From the NCBI RefSeq assembly GCF_021484805.1, contig NZ_CP090557.1, positions 2,492,001 through 2,556,000 of the forward strand: 64,000 nt of DNA, read 5' to 3'. The position numbers were made by a program, and so were the translations under genes. The notes under the pieces were generated by a model. It did no database searches. It was not told the origin of the DNA and saw only the letters and a list, made by a program, of their open reading frames with translations. The first letter of the stretch is position 1. Every line of letters begins with the position of its first letter. The DNA comes from Tellurirhabdus bombi. GTDB taxonomy: Bacteria > Bacteroidota > Bacteroidia > Cytophagales > Spirosomataceae. Shown one piece after another: positions 51,902 through 61,466 of the stretch.

Positions 51902-53140
51902 TTGAGCGCTGTACAACTGACTCCCCCGACTGGCCCTGTCCGGGCGACGATCCAATTGACTTCCTCCAAGAGCGAAAGCAATCGGGCTTTGATTATCAAC
52001 GCACTGACTGGCTTTCAGGCCAACTTACACAATATTTCTGCCGCCCGCGATACGCAAACCATGATTCGGCTGTTGGAGTCTGATGAGCCCGTGGCCGATG
52101 TGCTGGACGCCGGAACAACCATGCGCTTTCTGACGGCGTATTTTGCCGTTTCGGGAAAGCACAAGACCCTGACGGGTACACCCCGCATGTGTGAGCGTCC
52201 CATTGGGATTTTGGTGGATGCCCTGCGGGTACTGGGCGCCGATATCGAATACCTGAACAACGAAGGTTTTCCGCCGCTGACGACGCGAGGATTTAACAAA
52301 AGCGATACGAATCGGGTAGCCGTTCGGGGGGATGTGAGTAGCCAATATATTTCTGCACTGGTGATGATTGCGCCGTTGCTGCCTGATGGACTGGTGCTCG
52401 AACTAACAGGTGACGTTGGTTCGCGGCCTTACATCGAAATGACCCTGAAGCAGATGGAGCATTTTGGCGTTCAGTCCCAGGCCGATTGGTCAACTAACAC
52501 AATTACCGTTCCTGCCACTCCGTACGTCGCCCGCGATTACGCCGTCGAATCCGATTGGTCGGGAGCAAGCTACTGGTACAGCGTTGTCGCCTTAGCCGAA
52601 GAAGGTTCCGAAGTCGAACTGCTAGGCTTAAAAGAGCAGTCGTTGCAGGGAGATAGCGAAATAGTAGCCATCATGCGACCGCTGGGCGTTGAAAGTACCT
52701 TTTTCAACGGCGGGGTTCGCTTAACCAAAATTCCGGCCCAGCCATCACTGGCCTGGGACTTTACTGATTGCCCGGATCTGGCCCAGACCGTGGCCGTAGT
52801 GGCCGCCGTGAAAGGCGTTTTGTTGACGCTGACGGGCATCGAAAGCCTAAAAATCAAGGAAACAGACCGCGTAGGAGCACTTCAGGCCGAACTGCAAAAA
52901 ATTGGTGCGAAGTTAGTCGAGGTAGAAACCAATACACGCTACGAAGTTCGTCAACTGCCATCGGCGGATGAGTCGGCGGTTCCGTCCATTCATACGTATG
53001 ACGACCACCGGATGGCCATGGCTTTCGCGCCGGTTGCCATGCGGCGGGAGGTTATTATTGAAGAGCCGGGCGTCGTGGCGAAATCCTACCCGTCGTTCTG
53101 GGACGATTTTGCAAAAGTGGCTAGCGTAGCCCAGCTTTAA
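51902..53140 (+). CDS. aroA: 3-phosphoshikimate 1-carboxyvinyltransferase (EPSP synthase)
   Basis: Sixth enzyme of the shikimate pathway: joins shikimate-3-phosphate and PEP. 412 residues, slightly shorter than the usual ~430. N-terminal SKSESNRALI is the S3P-binding element; LDAGTTMRFL, GTPRMCERPIG, VSSQYISALVM, IKETDRVGALQAEL and YDDHRMAMAFA follow in order. The glycine of the glyphosate-site LDAGTTMR loop is present. There is no ATG between the in-frame stop at 51887 and this core, so translation starts at TTG 51902. A clear terminator follows at 53148. Confidence 0.93.
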   Translation: MSAVQLTPPTGPVRATIQLTSSKSESNRALIINALTGFQANLHNISAARDTQTMIRLLESDEPVADVLDAGTTMRFLTAYFAVSGKHKTLTGTPRMCERPIGILVDALRVLGADIEYLNNEGFPPLTTRGFNKSDTNRVAVRGDVSSQYISALVMIAPLLPDGLVLELTGDVGSRPYIEMTLKQMEHFGVQSQADWSTNTITVPATPYVARDYAVESDWSGASYWYSVVALAEEGSEVELLGLKEQSLQGDSEIVAIMRPLGVESTFFNGGVRLTKIPAQPSLAWDFTDCPDLAQTVAVVAAVKGVLLTLTGIESLKIKETDRVGALQAELQKIGAKLVEVETNTRYEVRQLPSADESAVPSIHTYDDHRMAMAFAPVAMRREVIIEEPGVVAKSYPSFWDDFAKVASVAQL

Positions 53141-53147
53141 TACAAAG

Positions 53148-53189
53148 AATCAGGGATTAACTAGAGTATATGCTGCTTAATCCCTGATT
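53148..53189 (+). terminator. Intrinsic terminator after aroA
   Basis: A perfect 13-bp stem AATCAGGGATTAA / complement with a 16-base loop, followed by T-rich sequence, starting seven bases beyond the aroA stop codon. Confidence 0.75.
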
Positions 53190-53291
53190 TAGTCAGATTT
53201 TCGTTTTTGGTCACTTCATTTTCATTTCCGGTCATCTTCGATCCGGTGTTTATGGCGGACTTTTGTAATAAGAATTTTAACAGCAAAAGCC

Positions 53292-53642
53292 GTGAAGAAC
53301 CTCCTGAAAATTGAAGAACTCGCCCAGTTTACCCTCTCAATTGCTATTTTTACTCAGCTTCCTTACGCCTGGTGGTGGTTTCCGGCGTTAATTCTGGTAC
53401 CTGATTTAAGCATGCTTGGCTATCTGGTAAGCACCCGCCTGGGCGCCTATCTCTATAATTTAATTCATCATAAAGCAACGGGCATTATCGTTGGCAGCCT
53501 GGGCTTCTTTTTGCAGGACCCAGCCTGGATGCTGGCAGGATGCATCCTTTTTGCGCATTCAAGCATGGACCGCCTGTTTGGCTACGGATTAAAATACACC
53601 GATAGCTTCAAGCATACGCATTTAGACATTATTGGTAAGTAG
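53292..53642 (+). CDS. DUF4260-family membrane protein
   Basis: A 116-residue protein with about three TM segments. The features VPDLSMLGYL, GAYLYNLIHH and AHSSMDRLFGYGLKY are the family marks of DUF4260, with conserved His and Asp residues that suggest an intramembrane enzyme or metal site, but no activity is known. The start is GTG 53292; no ATG lies near. It is followed after 27 bases by the SDR-like gene and may be co-transcribed with it. Confidence 0.85.
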   Translation: MKNLLKIEELAQFTLSIAIFTQLPYAWWWFPALILVPDLSMLGYLVSTRLGAYLYNLIHHKATGIIVGSLGFFLQDPAWMLAGCILFAHSSMDRLFGYGLKYTDSFKHTHLDIIGK

Positions 53643-53669
53643 TTTCCTTTCCACCCTAATCATTCACTC

Positions 53670-54731
53670 ATGAAAACTTATTTCAGTACGCTTGTCCTCG
53701 GGGCAACCGGTAGTTTAGGCTATGCCTTTACGGTTAATCTATTGCAGAGAAATTTACCCGTCACGATTCTGGTTCGAAACCGGGGCAAAGCCGAAAAGCT
53801 ATTTTCTAACGCGCCTACGCTAACCATTGCGGAAGGCGATGCGCAGAATGCAGACTTGTTAAAGCAACTGGCTGTCGGTAAAGATTTTATCTTTCACGGC
53901 ATCAATTATCCGTATCCAGAGTGGTTCGGTAACATGGACGCCGTAACGCGCAATGTGATTGAGGCTGCCGCCACCACTGACCAGCCAGCGACGATTGTCT
54001 TTCCGGGCAACATCTACAATTTTGGCAATAGCAAGACGCCGATTCGGGAAGAGAGCCAGCCAAGCCCGTGTACCCGAAAAGGCCAGTTGCGCGTTGATCT
54101 GGAGGCCATGTTGAAAGAAGCAGCGACAAAGGAGCGATGTAACGTACTGAATGTGCGGTTGCCGGATTTCTGGGGTCCTAATGTGCTGAACGAAGGCATA
54201 CGGCCTATTTTTGAAGGGGCTCTAACTGGAAAAGCCATGCCGTGGATTGCAAACGCCCGAATCGCCCATCAGGCCGTATACACACCTGATGCCGCTGAAG
54301 TAATGGTACAATTGATGCAGGAGGCCGTGGAGCTACCTTTGGGAACGTATCAGGTTTGGAATTATGGCGGCGAAATCTGGCCTTCCGCTCGCTGGTTCTT
54401 CGAAAAACTGACACGTTTGACGGGAAAGCCCCTGAAGGTGCGAGTATACCCGCCCCTGTTATTCCGCTTTCTCGGCCTATTCTCGCCTATGATGCGGGAG
54501 CTTACCGAAATGCTCTATCTTTTTGAAAATACGGTTGTGATGGATGACGAAAAGCTGCGTAAAAAGCTCCCTGATTTTCAGCCAACGCCCCTTGAAAAAG
54601 CCATGACAGATACGCTAGCCTGGTTTGCAGAAACACAGTTAAGTCATCAGTTTCAACCCGTTACGCCGATTGACGGAAAGTCAGGCGGGAACTCCGATAA
54701 TCCCCAGGCGTTGAACCTGTCCATTTCTTGA
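53670..54731 (+). CDS. NAD-dependent epimerase/dehydratase-family protein (atypical SDR)
   Basis: A 353-residue extended-type SDR. The Rossmann motif is GATGSLG near residue 12. The usual YxxxK is replaced by a KGQLR-containing segment (CTRKGQLRVDLE), seen in atypical SDR families, so it may be an NAD(P)-binding regulator or use another catalytic residue set. FWGPNV and WNYGGE are other typical elements. The last ~24 codons overlap tail to tail with the AraC-family gene by 71 bases and are low in conserved features. Substrate unknown. Confidence 0.82.
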   Translation: MKTYFSTLVLGATGSLGYAFTVNLLQRNLPVTILVRNRGKAEKLFSNAPTLTIAEGDAQNADLLKQLAVGKDFIFHGINYPYPEWFGNMDAVTRNVIEAAATTDQPATIVFPGNIYNFGNSKTPIREESQPSPCTRKGQLRVDLEAMLKEAATKERCNVLNVRLPDFWGPNVLNEGIRPIFEGALTGKAMPWIANARIAHQAVYTPDAAEVMVQLMQEAVELPLGTYQVWNYGGEIWPSARWFFEKLTRLTGKPLKVRVYPPLLFRFLGLFSPMMRELTEMLYLFENTVVMDDEKLRKKLPDFQPTPLEKAMTDTLAWFAETQLSHQFQPVTPIDGKSGGNSDNPQALNLSIS

Positions 54732-55695
54732 AAGACCGGTAAAATACACTAGGCTCGGAATAGCCTAGCAAATAGGCAATGTCGGTTGTGCTTAAATGCG
54801 AGTCGCGGAGGTGCTGCTCGGCCAGGTCGCGCCGCACTTCGTCCAGGAGTTGCTGGTAGGTAACTCCTTCTTCCTTTAAGTGCAATTGAAGCGTCCGAAG
54901 GCCCATTGAAAGCCGGTCGGCAACTGCCGCCAAAGTAGGCTCTTCTCCTTTTAGTAGCTCAATGATTTCCTCTTTAACGCGTACTTTTAACGTAGTCCCA
55001 TTTGACGTACGAAGTTGACTAAGCAGGTTTTCAGCACGTTGTTCAAACAACGGGAACAAGCCGGGATGCGCATTTAAGATGGGCGTATCCAGCCAGCTTG
55101 CATCCATGATCATTTTGGTTTCAGGAGCGTCAAAAGTCAATCGGGCGGGCGCAAAAATTCGCTCGTGTTCGCGGCTGTCGAGTGGGCGGGGATAAGCGAA
55201 AGAGATTTCCTTGGCCGCAACAGGCTGGTTGGTTAGGGCGCGCATGGCTGCCAGGTAAATTGATAGCTCAGAATTAAGCACGTGATCCAGGTAAATAATA
55301 TCTGGGCTAATGATCTGAAGAACCATGCTGAACTGATCACCACTCTTCTGCATCTTTGTAACCACACCCTCACAAACAATGTCCTGATACTGGCAAAGTT
55401 TATCCAGTGCTTTTTCCAGTGTTGGGCAGTGCATCATCACATAGGCCAGCACACCAATAGCAGCCGGATTTATCATCTCGCTCATGTGCAAGGCAAGGGC
55501 AGGATCGCCAGTCGCTGTAATTGCTTCGTGCCAGAGCGCCTGTACTGTCGGAATGGGAATCCGGCCATCAGGGTCACCCAGCTGCTCCGGTTTGACACCA
55601 ACGGCCTGAATCAGATCGCTGGGATTAGCGCCGCGTTGTTGGGCGGCAAACAGAATCATATTAAAAGACGAAACCGAAAGCGTTTGAGTAGCCAC
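54661..55695 (-). CDS. AraC-family transcriptional regulator
   Basis: A 344-residue regulator if begun at GTG 55695 (MATQTLSV in translation), which matches the usual start of the Arabinose_bd/OruR-type subgroup; an open frame continues to TTG 55809 but its first 38 residues are unlike family members. The N-terminal sensory domain (residues ~20-210, ANPSDLIQAVGVKPEQLGDPDGRIP) precedes an AraC HTH pair near the C-terminus (LRTLQLHLKEEGVTYQQLL, TDIAYLLGYSEPSVFYRSFKKWTG). It probably regulates the divergent exported-protein gene or the convergent SDR gene. Its 3' end overlaps the SDR gene by 71 bases. Confidence 0.85.
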   Translation of the reverse strand: MATQTLSVSSFNMILFAAQQRGANPSDLIQAVGVKPEQLGDPDGRIPIPTVQALWHEAITATGDPALALHMSEMINPAAIGVLAYVMMHCPTLEKALDKLCQYQDIVCEGVVTKMQKSGDQFSMVLQIISPDIIYLDHVLNSELSIYLAAMRALTNQPVAAKEISFAYPRPLDSREHERIFAPARLTFDAPETKMIMDASWLDTPILNAHPGLFPLFEQRAENLLSQLRTSNGTTLKVRVKEEIIELLKGEEPTLAAVADRLSMGLRTLQLHLKEEGVTYQQLLDEVRRDLAEQHLRDSHLSTTDIAYLLGYSEPSVFYRSFKKWTGSTPGDYRSSRLTFRQSA

Positions 55696-55771
55696 GAGTA
55701 AATGAATAGTAACAGGCAATAAAGATAGAAAATTAATAAAGGCAATTCGTGAAAGATTAACGTCATCCACA

Positions 55772-55802
55772 TTTGACGACCCAAAAAAACTCGCTAAGTT
55801 GC
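55772..55802 (+). promoter_or_regulatory. Possible promoter of the exported-protein gene
   Basis: -33 TTTG (55772-55775), 19-base spacer, -7 TAAGTTGC (55795-55802) with two mismatches. It lies in the divergent spacer upstream of ATG 55828 and would give a ~20-base leader. Confidence 0.35.
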
Positions 55803-55827
55803 TTATCAATCCAACCCTCTAATCTTT

Positions 55828-56421
55828 ATGAAAAACCTTGCTCTTCCGGTCGTGCTACTAATGGTTACGGCGCTGAATGCTTCGGCCCAGACCGCTCTTC
55901 CCAGTACTGATCTTCAGATTAAAACTGCCCTTCTGGCCGCCCCAACCGAGAAGCGGGAGGGAGCCTTGGTTTATGGGTATAACGCTCAAAAAGAGTTTGT
56001 TGTGCTTCGAAAAGGTTCGAATGATTTGGTATGCCTTACCGATGATCCCGATAAAAAAGGCCTTTCGGTTTCCTGTTATCACCGTGATCTGGAACCTTTC
56101 ATGAAACGAGGCCGTGAATTGCAAAAAGCGGGCAAGAAATCCGACGAAATTATGCAGATTCGGGAAGAAGAAACCAAGGCCGGTAAGCTAAAAATGCCAA
56201 AGCAGCCAACGACGCTGTATGTCTTTTCCGCCAAAGATGAGAATTACAATTTGTCAACGGGAGAAGTGAAAGACGGTTACTTGCGGTATGTCGTTTACAT
56301 CCCTTACGCGACTACCGAGAGTACCGGTTTACCTTTGAAGGCGGAGGCACCCGGTATGCCCTGGCTCATGGATCCCGGAACCCACCGCGCTCACATCATG
56401 ATCAATCCTCCGCAGCAGTAA
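55828..56421 (+). CDS. Exported protein of unknown function
   Basis: A 197-residue protein with a signal peptide (to NASAQ). The mature region starts LPSTDLQIKTALLAAPTEKREGALVYGY and has FVVLRKGSNDLVCLTDDP, a helical linker rich in Lys/Glu, and ends in PGMPWLMDPGTHRAHIMI with a His-containing tail. Periplasmic or secreted location expected. I do not recognise the family, though the final GxHRAHIMI motif recurs in similar proteins. Divergent from the AraC-family regulator, which may control it. A terminator shared with clpC follows. Confidence 0.65.
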   Translation: MKNLALPVVLLMVTALNASAQTALPSTDLQIKTALLAAPTEKREGALVYGYNAQKEFVVLRKGSNDLVCLTDDPDKKGLSVSCYHRDLEPFMKRGRELQKAGKKSDEIMQIREEETKAGKLKMPKQPTTLYVFSAKDENYNLSTGEVKDGYLRYVVYIPYATTESTGLPLKAEAPGMPWLMDPGTHRAHIMINPPQQ

Positions 56422-56433
56422 AATGAAAAGCAC

Positions 56434-56467
56434 AAAAAAAGGCTGAACGAACGTCCAGCCTTTTTTT
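56434..56467. terminator. Bidirectional intrinsic terminator
   Basis: AAAAAAAGGCTG (56434-56445) pairs with CAGCCTTTTTTT (56456-56467), loop of ten bases with an inner ACG/CGT pairing. Poly-A and poly-T flanks serve both the exported-protein gene and convergent clpC. Confidence 0.85.
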
Positions 56468-56481
56468 TATCTATAACCTTA

Positions 56482-59013
56482 TTAGTTAGCTACTTCTTCT
56501 TGTTTTTTCACCGAGATGTTAAGCGCTTCACCGTTGTCGTCATAGTCAGCCATAATGACATCGCCTTCTTTAAGATCGCCTTTCAGGATTTCCTCAGCGA
56601 CGGGGTCTTCGAGGTATTTCTGAATGGCACGGCTCAAAGGACGAGCACCATACTGTGGATCGTAGCCTTTTTCTGACAGGAAGTCTTTCGCTTTATCCGT
56701 CAGTTCGACTTTGTAGCCGAGGCTGGTTACACGACCCAGCAATTTGCCGAGCATGAGGTCGATGATCTTGTGAATATCTTCACGTTGCAGTGAGTTAAAC
56801 ACGATTACATCGTCCAGACGGTTCAGGAACTCCGGCGAGAAAGCTTTCCGCAGGGCGTTCTGAATAGTGCTCTTCATCGCATCATCCTGATTTTCGGACT
56901 TAGCTTTGGTCGCAAAACCAATACCTGTACCGAAATCTTTCAGGTCACGAACCCCAATGTTCGACGTCATGATGATGATGGTATTACGGAAGTCAACGCG
57001 GCGGCCTAAACCATCGGTCAGGATACCATCGTCAAGCACCTGCAACAGAATGTTAAACACATCCGGGTGTGCTTTTTCGATCTCATCCAAAAGCACGACT
57101 GAATAAGGCTTCCGGCGGATTTTCTCCGTCAACTGACCACCTTCTTCGTAACCAACGTAGCCCGGAGGCGCTCCAACCAGACGGCTTACGCTAAACTTCT
57201 CCATGTATTCCGACATATCGATCCGCACCAGCGCATCTTCTTTGTCGAATAGGTAAGTAGCGAGCACTTTGGCTAACTCGGTTTTACCAACCCCGGTTGG
57301 ACCCAGGAAGATAAACGAGCCAATTGGTTTCTTCGGATCTTTCAGACCAACCCGCGTCCGCTGAATGGCTTTCACCAGTTTCTCAACGGCTTTGTCCTGG
57401 CCAATCACGCGACCTTTCAGCTGTTCGCCCATGTTCAGCAATTTGGCTCCTTCGTTGGTAGCCACGCGGTTTGTCGGAATACCCGTCATCATCGCTACGA
57501 CTTCGGCTACGCTTTCTTCGTTAACCTCATAGCGTTTCTTCTTGGTTTCTTCTTCCCACGCTTGCTTAGCACGGTCAAGCTGATCGATCAGGCGTTTTTC
57601 CTTATCGCGAAGCTGGGCGGCTTCTTCGTATTTCTGGCTTTTAACAACCTGATTCTTCTCTTTCTTGATATTCTCAATGCTTTCTTCCAGCTTCAGAATA
57701 TCCTCAGGAACAGAGATATTAGAGATGTGTACGCGGGCACCAACTTCATCCATTACGTCGATGGCTTTATCGGGCAGGAAACGGTCAGAAATGTAACGTT
57801 CTGACAGCTTAACGGCTGCTTCGATGGCCTCCGGCGTATAGTTAACGTGGTGGTGTTCCTCGTACTTATCTTTGATGTTGTTCAGGATTTCAATGGTTTC
57901 TTCAACCGAAGTTGCATCCACCATAACAACCTGGAACCGACGCGCTAAAGCGCCATCTTTTTCGATATACTGACGGTATTCGTCCAGCGTAGTAGCACCA
58001 ATACATTGGATATCTCCACGGGCTAAGGCTGGTTTGAACATGTTGGATGCATCCAGCGAGCCGGAAGCTCCACCAGCGCCAACAATGGTATGTAACTCGT
58101 CAATGAATAAGATAACTTCCGGCGATTTTTCCAGCTCGTTCATAACGGCCTTCATCCGCTCTTCAAACTGACCACGGTACTTGGTACCAGCTACCAGCGA
58201 GGCAAGATCAAGAGTTACAACTCGTTTGCCAAACAGCACCCGCGAAACCTTCTTCTGAACAATACGCAGGGCAAGTCCTTCGGCAATTGCCGTCTTACCA
58301 ACGCCTGGTTCACCAATCAGAATTGGGTTATTCTTTTTACGGCGGCTTAGAATCTGAGCAACACGCTCGATTTCTTTCTCACGGCCAACAATAGGATCAA
58401 GTTTTCCTAATTCTGCCAGCTTCGTTAAGTCCCGTCCAAAGTTATCGAGTACAGGCGTACGTGATTTTTCGGCTCCTTTCGGGTCTTTCCCCGACGAAGA
58501 ACTACCACTTCCACCAAACATGCTGCCGCGTTCGTCATCGTCGTCGGTTTCGGAGCCCATATGTGGGCGCGTACCTGATGATTGATATTCCAGCATTTCC
58601 TTAATGACTTCGTAGTTAACGTTGTACTTGTTCAGAATCTGGGTAGCCACGTTATCTTCATCCCGCAAAATAGACAGCAGCAGGTGCTCTGTACCAATTA
58701 GAGGGCTTTTGAAGATTTTTGCTTCCAGATACGTAATTTTTAACACTTTCTCCGACTGGCGGGTCAGTGGGATGTTAGCCAGATTCTTGACGTTGTTGGT
58801 GGCGGTTCCTTTGGTGGCTTGTTCGATCGTTAGTCGTAATTCTTCCAGAGAAATTCCCAATTTTTTCAAAAGCCCGACGGCTACCCCCTCACCTTCCCGA
58901 ATCATGCCCAGCAGCAGGTGCTCTGTGCCAATGTAATCATGGCCCAGACGCAAGGCCTCCTCTCTGCTGAGTGTGATGACTTCTTTTACTCGGTTCGAAA
59001 ATTTAGCTTCCAT
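56482..59013 (-). CDS. clpC: ATP-dependent Clp protease ATP-binding subunit ClpC
   Basis: Hsp100 AAA+ unfoldase of 843 residues that feeds ClpP. Clp_N repeats at ~5-145; Ser/Asp-rich linker ~150-180; first AAA+ domain with Walker A GEPGVGKT (234-241) and Walker B ILFIDE; UVR-type middle coiled coil ~445-490; second AAA+ with GPTGVGKT (571-578); C-terminal D2-small domain ending VKKQEEVAN. Hexamer expected. No ctsR, mcsA or mcsB in the neighbourhood, so regulation differs from Firmicutes. The WbqC-family gene lies 64 bases upstream on the same strand. Confidence 0.95.
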   Translation of the reverse strand: MEAKFSNRVKEVITLSREEALRLGHDYIGTEHLLLGMIREGEGVAVGLLKKLGISLEELRLTIEQATKGTATNNVKNLANIPLTRQSEKVLKITYLEAKIFKSPLIGTEHLLLSILRDEDNVATQILNKYNVNYEVIKEMLEYQSSGTRPHMGSETDDDDERGSMFGGSGSSSSGKDPKGAEKSRTPVLDNFGRDLTKLAELGKLDPIVGREKEIERVAQILSRRKKNNPILIGEPGVGKTAIAEGLALRIVQKKVSRVLFGKRVVTLDLASLVAGTKYRGQFEERMKAVMNELEKSPEVILFIDELHTIVGAGGASGSLDASNMFKPALARGDIQCIGATTLDEYRQYIEKDGALARRFQVVMVDATSVEETIEILNNIKDKYEEHHHVNYTPEAIEAAVKLSERYISDRFLPDKAIDVMDEVGARVHISNISVPEDILKLEESIENIKKEKNQVVKSQKYEEAAQLRDKEKRLIDQLDRAKQAWEEETKKKRYEVNEESVAEVVAMMTGIPTNRVATNEGAKLLNMGEQLKGRVIGQDKAVEKLVKAIQRTRVGLKDPKKPIGSFIFLGPTGVGKTELAKVLATYLFDKEDALVRIDMSEYMEKFSVSRLVGAPPGYVGYEEGGQLTEKIRRKPYSVVLLDEIEKAHPDVFNILLQVLDDGILTDGLGRRVDFRNTIIIMTSNIGVRDLKDFGTGIGFATKAKSENQDDAMKSTIQNALRKAFSPEFLNRLDDVIVFNSLQREDIHKIIDLMLGKLLGRVTSLGYKVELTDKAKDFLSEKGYDPQYGARPLSRAIQKYLEDPVAEEILKGDLKEGDVIMADYDDNGEALNISVKKQEEVAN

Positions 59014-59077
59014 TCGCTGTGGGGTCTATAAATCGTATTGCGTCTTATTACTCTAACGAAATTTTTTTCGGGTTTGT

Positions 59078-59734
59078 TCACTCTAAACGAGAGCATTGTA
59101 AGATCTCACTGGCGAGCGGCCCCTGACAAAAAATCAGATCAATAAGACTTAAGTTAGGTACAAAATCACTGCCAAAATTCTGAAGGTACGGAAATGGCCG
59201 GTATACACTGCCACTTTGATCGTCGCCACGTGGGCTAATCCACGCATGCATGTCTGCTACTTCTGCCTTATTCGGTTGTTTCTCAAATTCTTCGGTGATT
59301 TTCAGGGATTTTTGCCATCCGAGGGAATGCAGACAAATTGTCAGCATCTCAACATTCAGATCAAAAAGAAAAGTATATTTTTTTTGGTAAACGGTTCTAA
59401 AATTTTCGGCATAGTGCTCAAAAAAAGCGGCTTTGCGGTAAGCTGTTTCCAGGCATCGCCATTGCTGCTCAGCCCATGACTGCCGGTAATCGATCTTTAT
59501 ATCGCGAATGGCTTGTTTGTGCGTGCCGTTCAAAACCGGAACTGTAAGCCGGTCCACACCATTAGCTGTCCGTACATAACAGCGATTTCTGTAACTTTGC
59601 TTTCCATAATGCTCGGCGGCTTCCAGCCAAACCGTATCGAAAGGATAAATAGCAGTAAAATAGGCCAGACAAGGTAAGTAATGAGCTTCTATTCGAATGG
59701 CATTTATGGACTGCTTAACTTGGTACTTTTCCAA
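59078..59734 (-). CDS. WbqC-family protein
   Basis: A 218-residue cytoplasmic protein of the WbqC-like family, named after a gene of O-antigen clusters. The N-terminal half shows RIEAHYLPCLAYFTAI, QSYRNRCYV and RLTVPVLNGTHKQAIRDIKID; then WRCLETAYRKAAFFEHY; and the C-terminus has LSLIDLIFCQGP, all family marks. It may be a glycan amino-transfer or acyl-type enzyme, but the reaction is not proven. Many Bacteroidota carry it apart from O-antigen genes, as here next to clpC and divergent from an LpxL-like acyltransferase. Confidence 0.88.
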   Translation of the reverse strand: MEKYQVKQSINAIRIEAHYLPCLAYFTAIYPFDTVWLEAAEHYGKQSYRNRCYVRTANGVDRLTVPVLNGTHKQAIRDIKIDYRQSWAEQQWRCLETAYRKAAFFEHYAENFRTVYQKKYTFLFDLNVEMLTICLHSLGWQKSLKITEEFEKQPNKAEVADMHAWISPRGDDQSGSVYRPFPYLQNFGSDFVPNLSLIDLIFCQGPLASEILQCSRLE

Positions 59735-59852
59735 TAATCGTTATTCTATCTTATAAATCCAAATAACGAGAAAAATGTCGAACAGTCAACTTTTTCGGTA
59801 AATTTTTATTTCGTTTTTATAGAGTGGTATACCAGCTGTTCTTTATTTTCTA

Positions 59853-60731
59853 ATGAGCCTGTTTTTTTTTCGCCTACTTTCCAAGCTACCAATCAGTTGG
59901 TTATATATTCTGAGTAACTTCTTGTACTTTTTGTTGGCCCGTGTCTTCAGGTATCGCCGTAAGGTAATTGAGCAAAATCTCGCCAACTCCTTTCCCGAAA
60001 AATCGGCTGCCGAGCGGCACCAGATTGCGCAGGGCTTCTACCGCCATCTGGCCGACCTCATTGTGGAAACCATCAAGATGCCGGCTTTTTCAGTCGGTGA
60101 GCTGCGCCGTCGGGTGACATTTTACAATGAGGAGGTCGTGAAAAACTACCTGAAAGCGGGGCATAGTGTAATTATCATGGCGGCTCACCAGTGTAATTGG
60201 GAGTGGGCTCCTTCGGCTGCTGTGCTAAACGGAATGCCAGCTGACGCCATTTATAAGCCGTTGGCTAGCCAACGATTCGAGAAGATTGTGCGGTATATCC
60301 GCTCTGCTTTTGGCGCAAAACCTGTGCCCATGCACCGCCTGCTACGGGAAATTGCTGCCCGGAAAAACGAACCTCGCCTCATCGCGCTGGTTGCCGACCA
60401 GGTTCCCGATAGACCCGAAATGGGCTACTGGACCAATTTTTTACACCAGGAAACCCCCTTTTATCCGGGTACGGAGCGCCTCGCCCGCAGCCTGAAACAT
60501 CCGGTTTTTTACATTGAGATGGAGCGTGTCGGGCGGGGCTATTACATCGCTACGTTTCGGCCCGTTGCTGAACCGCCTTACGAGCAGCTTTCACCAGGCG
60601 AAATTATTGATCGCTACCGGGATTTGTTGGAAAAAACAATCCGCAAAAACCCGTCAGATTGGCTCTGGTCGCACAAACGCTGGAAGCATTCCCGAAAAAG
60701 CTTCGAAGGAATGGGGCAAACACGTTGGTAA
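59853..60731 (+). CDS. Lysophospholipid/lipid A acyltransferase (LpxL/HtrB-like)
   Basis: Inner-membrane acyltransferase of 292 residues. TM anchor ~18-35 (ILSNFLYFLLARVF). Catalytic HX4(D/E) motif is MAAHQCNWEW, with further conserved parts NLANSFPEKS, KPLASQRFEKIVRYIRSAFGAKPV, VADQVPDR and PSDWLWSHKRWKH. In Bacteroidota usually a single enzyme adds the secondary acyl chain to lipid A; that is the likely role. The spacer to the divergent WbqC-family gene holds both promoters. The rpsP promoter starts inside its last codons. Confidence 0.88.
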   Translation: MSLFFFRLLSKLPISWLYILSNFLYFLLARVFRYRRKVIEQNLANSFPEKSAAERHQIAQGFYRHLADLIVETIKMPAFSVGELRRRVTFYNEEVVKNYLKAGHSVIIMAAHQCNWEWAPSAAVLNGMPADAIYKPLASQRFEKIVRYIRSAFGAKPVPMHRLLREIAARKNEPRLIALVADQVPDRPEMGYWTNFLHQETPFYPGTERLARSLKHPVFYIEMERVGRGYYIATFRPVAEPPYEQLSPGEIIDRYRDLLEKTIRKNPSDWLWSHKRWKHSRKSFEGMGQTRW

Positions 60732-60755
60732 ACAATCAAAAAATCAGTAACTTTG
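60725..60755 (+). promoter_or_regulatory. Promoter of the rpsP-rimM-trmD unit
   Basis: -33 TTG (60725-60727) within GTTGG, 20-base spacer, -7 TAACTTTG (60748-60755), an exact fit to TAnnTTTG. It overlaps the stop codon of the acyltransferase gene. The expected leader is about 43 bases before ATG 60804. Confidence 0.7.
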
Positions 60756-60803
60756 CGCCCGGTTTTGGGGGACGTGTTCCTTCAGGAAAAATAAACCACT
60801 ACA

Positions 60804-61343
60804 ATGGCAGTTAAAATCCGTTTATCGCGTCGGGGACGCAAAAAACTGGCTATCTACGACATCGTTATAGCCGACGCCAGATCACCACGGGATGGTAAAT
60901 TCATTGAAAAAATTGGGTCATACAACCCAAACACCGATCCTGCTACCGTTACGCTGAAGTCGGAGCGCGCAGTTGATTGGTTGTTGAAAGGTGCCCAGCC
61001 AACCGATACGACTCGTGCCCTTTTGTCGCACGAAGGCGTTATGCTGAAAAAACACCTGCAAGTTGGGGTACTTAAAGGTGCCATCACGCAGGAACAAGCC
61101 GACACTAAGTTCGACGCTTGGAAAGAAGAAAAAGAAGGCCGCAAAGCCGGTGTTGCTGAAACGAAATCTCAGAAGAAAGCGAGCGACAAACAAGCGCGTC
61201 TGGAAGCTGAGCAGAAAGTTAGCGCAGCCCGTGCCGAAGCCATCGCTAAAAAGAACGCCGTTCCAGAACCAGAGCCTGAGCCGGCGGCTGAAACTGAAGA
61301 AGCACCAGCGGCTTCTGAAGGCGAAGAAACAGCGGCTGAATAA
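60804..61343 (+). CDS. rpsP: 30S ribosomal protein S16
   Basis: Ribosomal protein of the 30S body, 179 residues. The S16 core is at ~1-80: [36 protein letters not shown]. The extension to 179 residues is typical of Bacteroidota and consists of a Lys/Ala/Glu-rich coiled coil ending in an acidic tail ([15 protein letters not shown]). ATG 60804 directly precedes the core. A large hairpin lies in the 123-base gap to rimM. Start of the rpsP-rimM-trmD cluster. Confidence 0.96.
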   Translation: MAVKIRLSRRGRKKLAIYDIVIADARSPRDGKFIEKIGSYNPNTDPATVTLKSERAVDWLLKGAQPTDTTRALLSHEGVMLKKHLQVGVLKGAITQEQADTKFDAWKEEKEGRKAGVAETKSQKKASDKQARLEAEQKVSAARAEAIAKKNAVPEPEPEPAAETEEAPAASEGEETAAE

Positions 61344-61361
61344 GCATAATTTCCTCTTTAG

Positions 61362-61413
61362 ACAACTGATGGGCGTCTGTTCTGCCAATGCGGAATGGAT
61401 TCCCGTCAGTTGT
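61362..61413 (+). other. Structured spacer between rpsP and rimM
   Basis: Twelve-bp stem ACAACTGATGGG / CCCGTCAGTTGT (one G-U pair), an internal loop, then a second 6-bp stem TTCTGC / GCGGAA with loop CAAT (one G-U pair). A T-rich stretch follows. It could be an attenuator, a processing site or a protein-binding leader of rimM-trmD. Confidence 0.55.
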
Positions 61414-61466
61414 TGTTTATAGGGTATACTAAATGAATAAACGGTCGCTGCGGCGATCTAATTGCT

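Noticed and set aside
55696-55809. Upstream extension of the AraC-family regulator to TTG 55809
   Set aside because: The 38 added residues do not match the family N-terminus, and they overlap the likely promoter of the divergent exported-protein gene.
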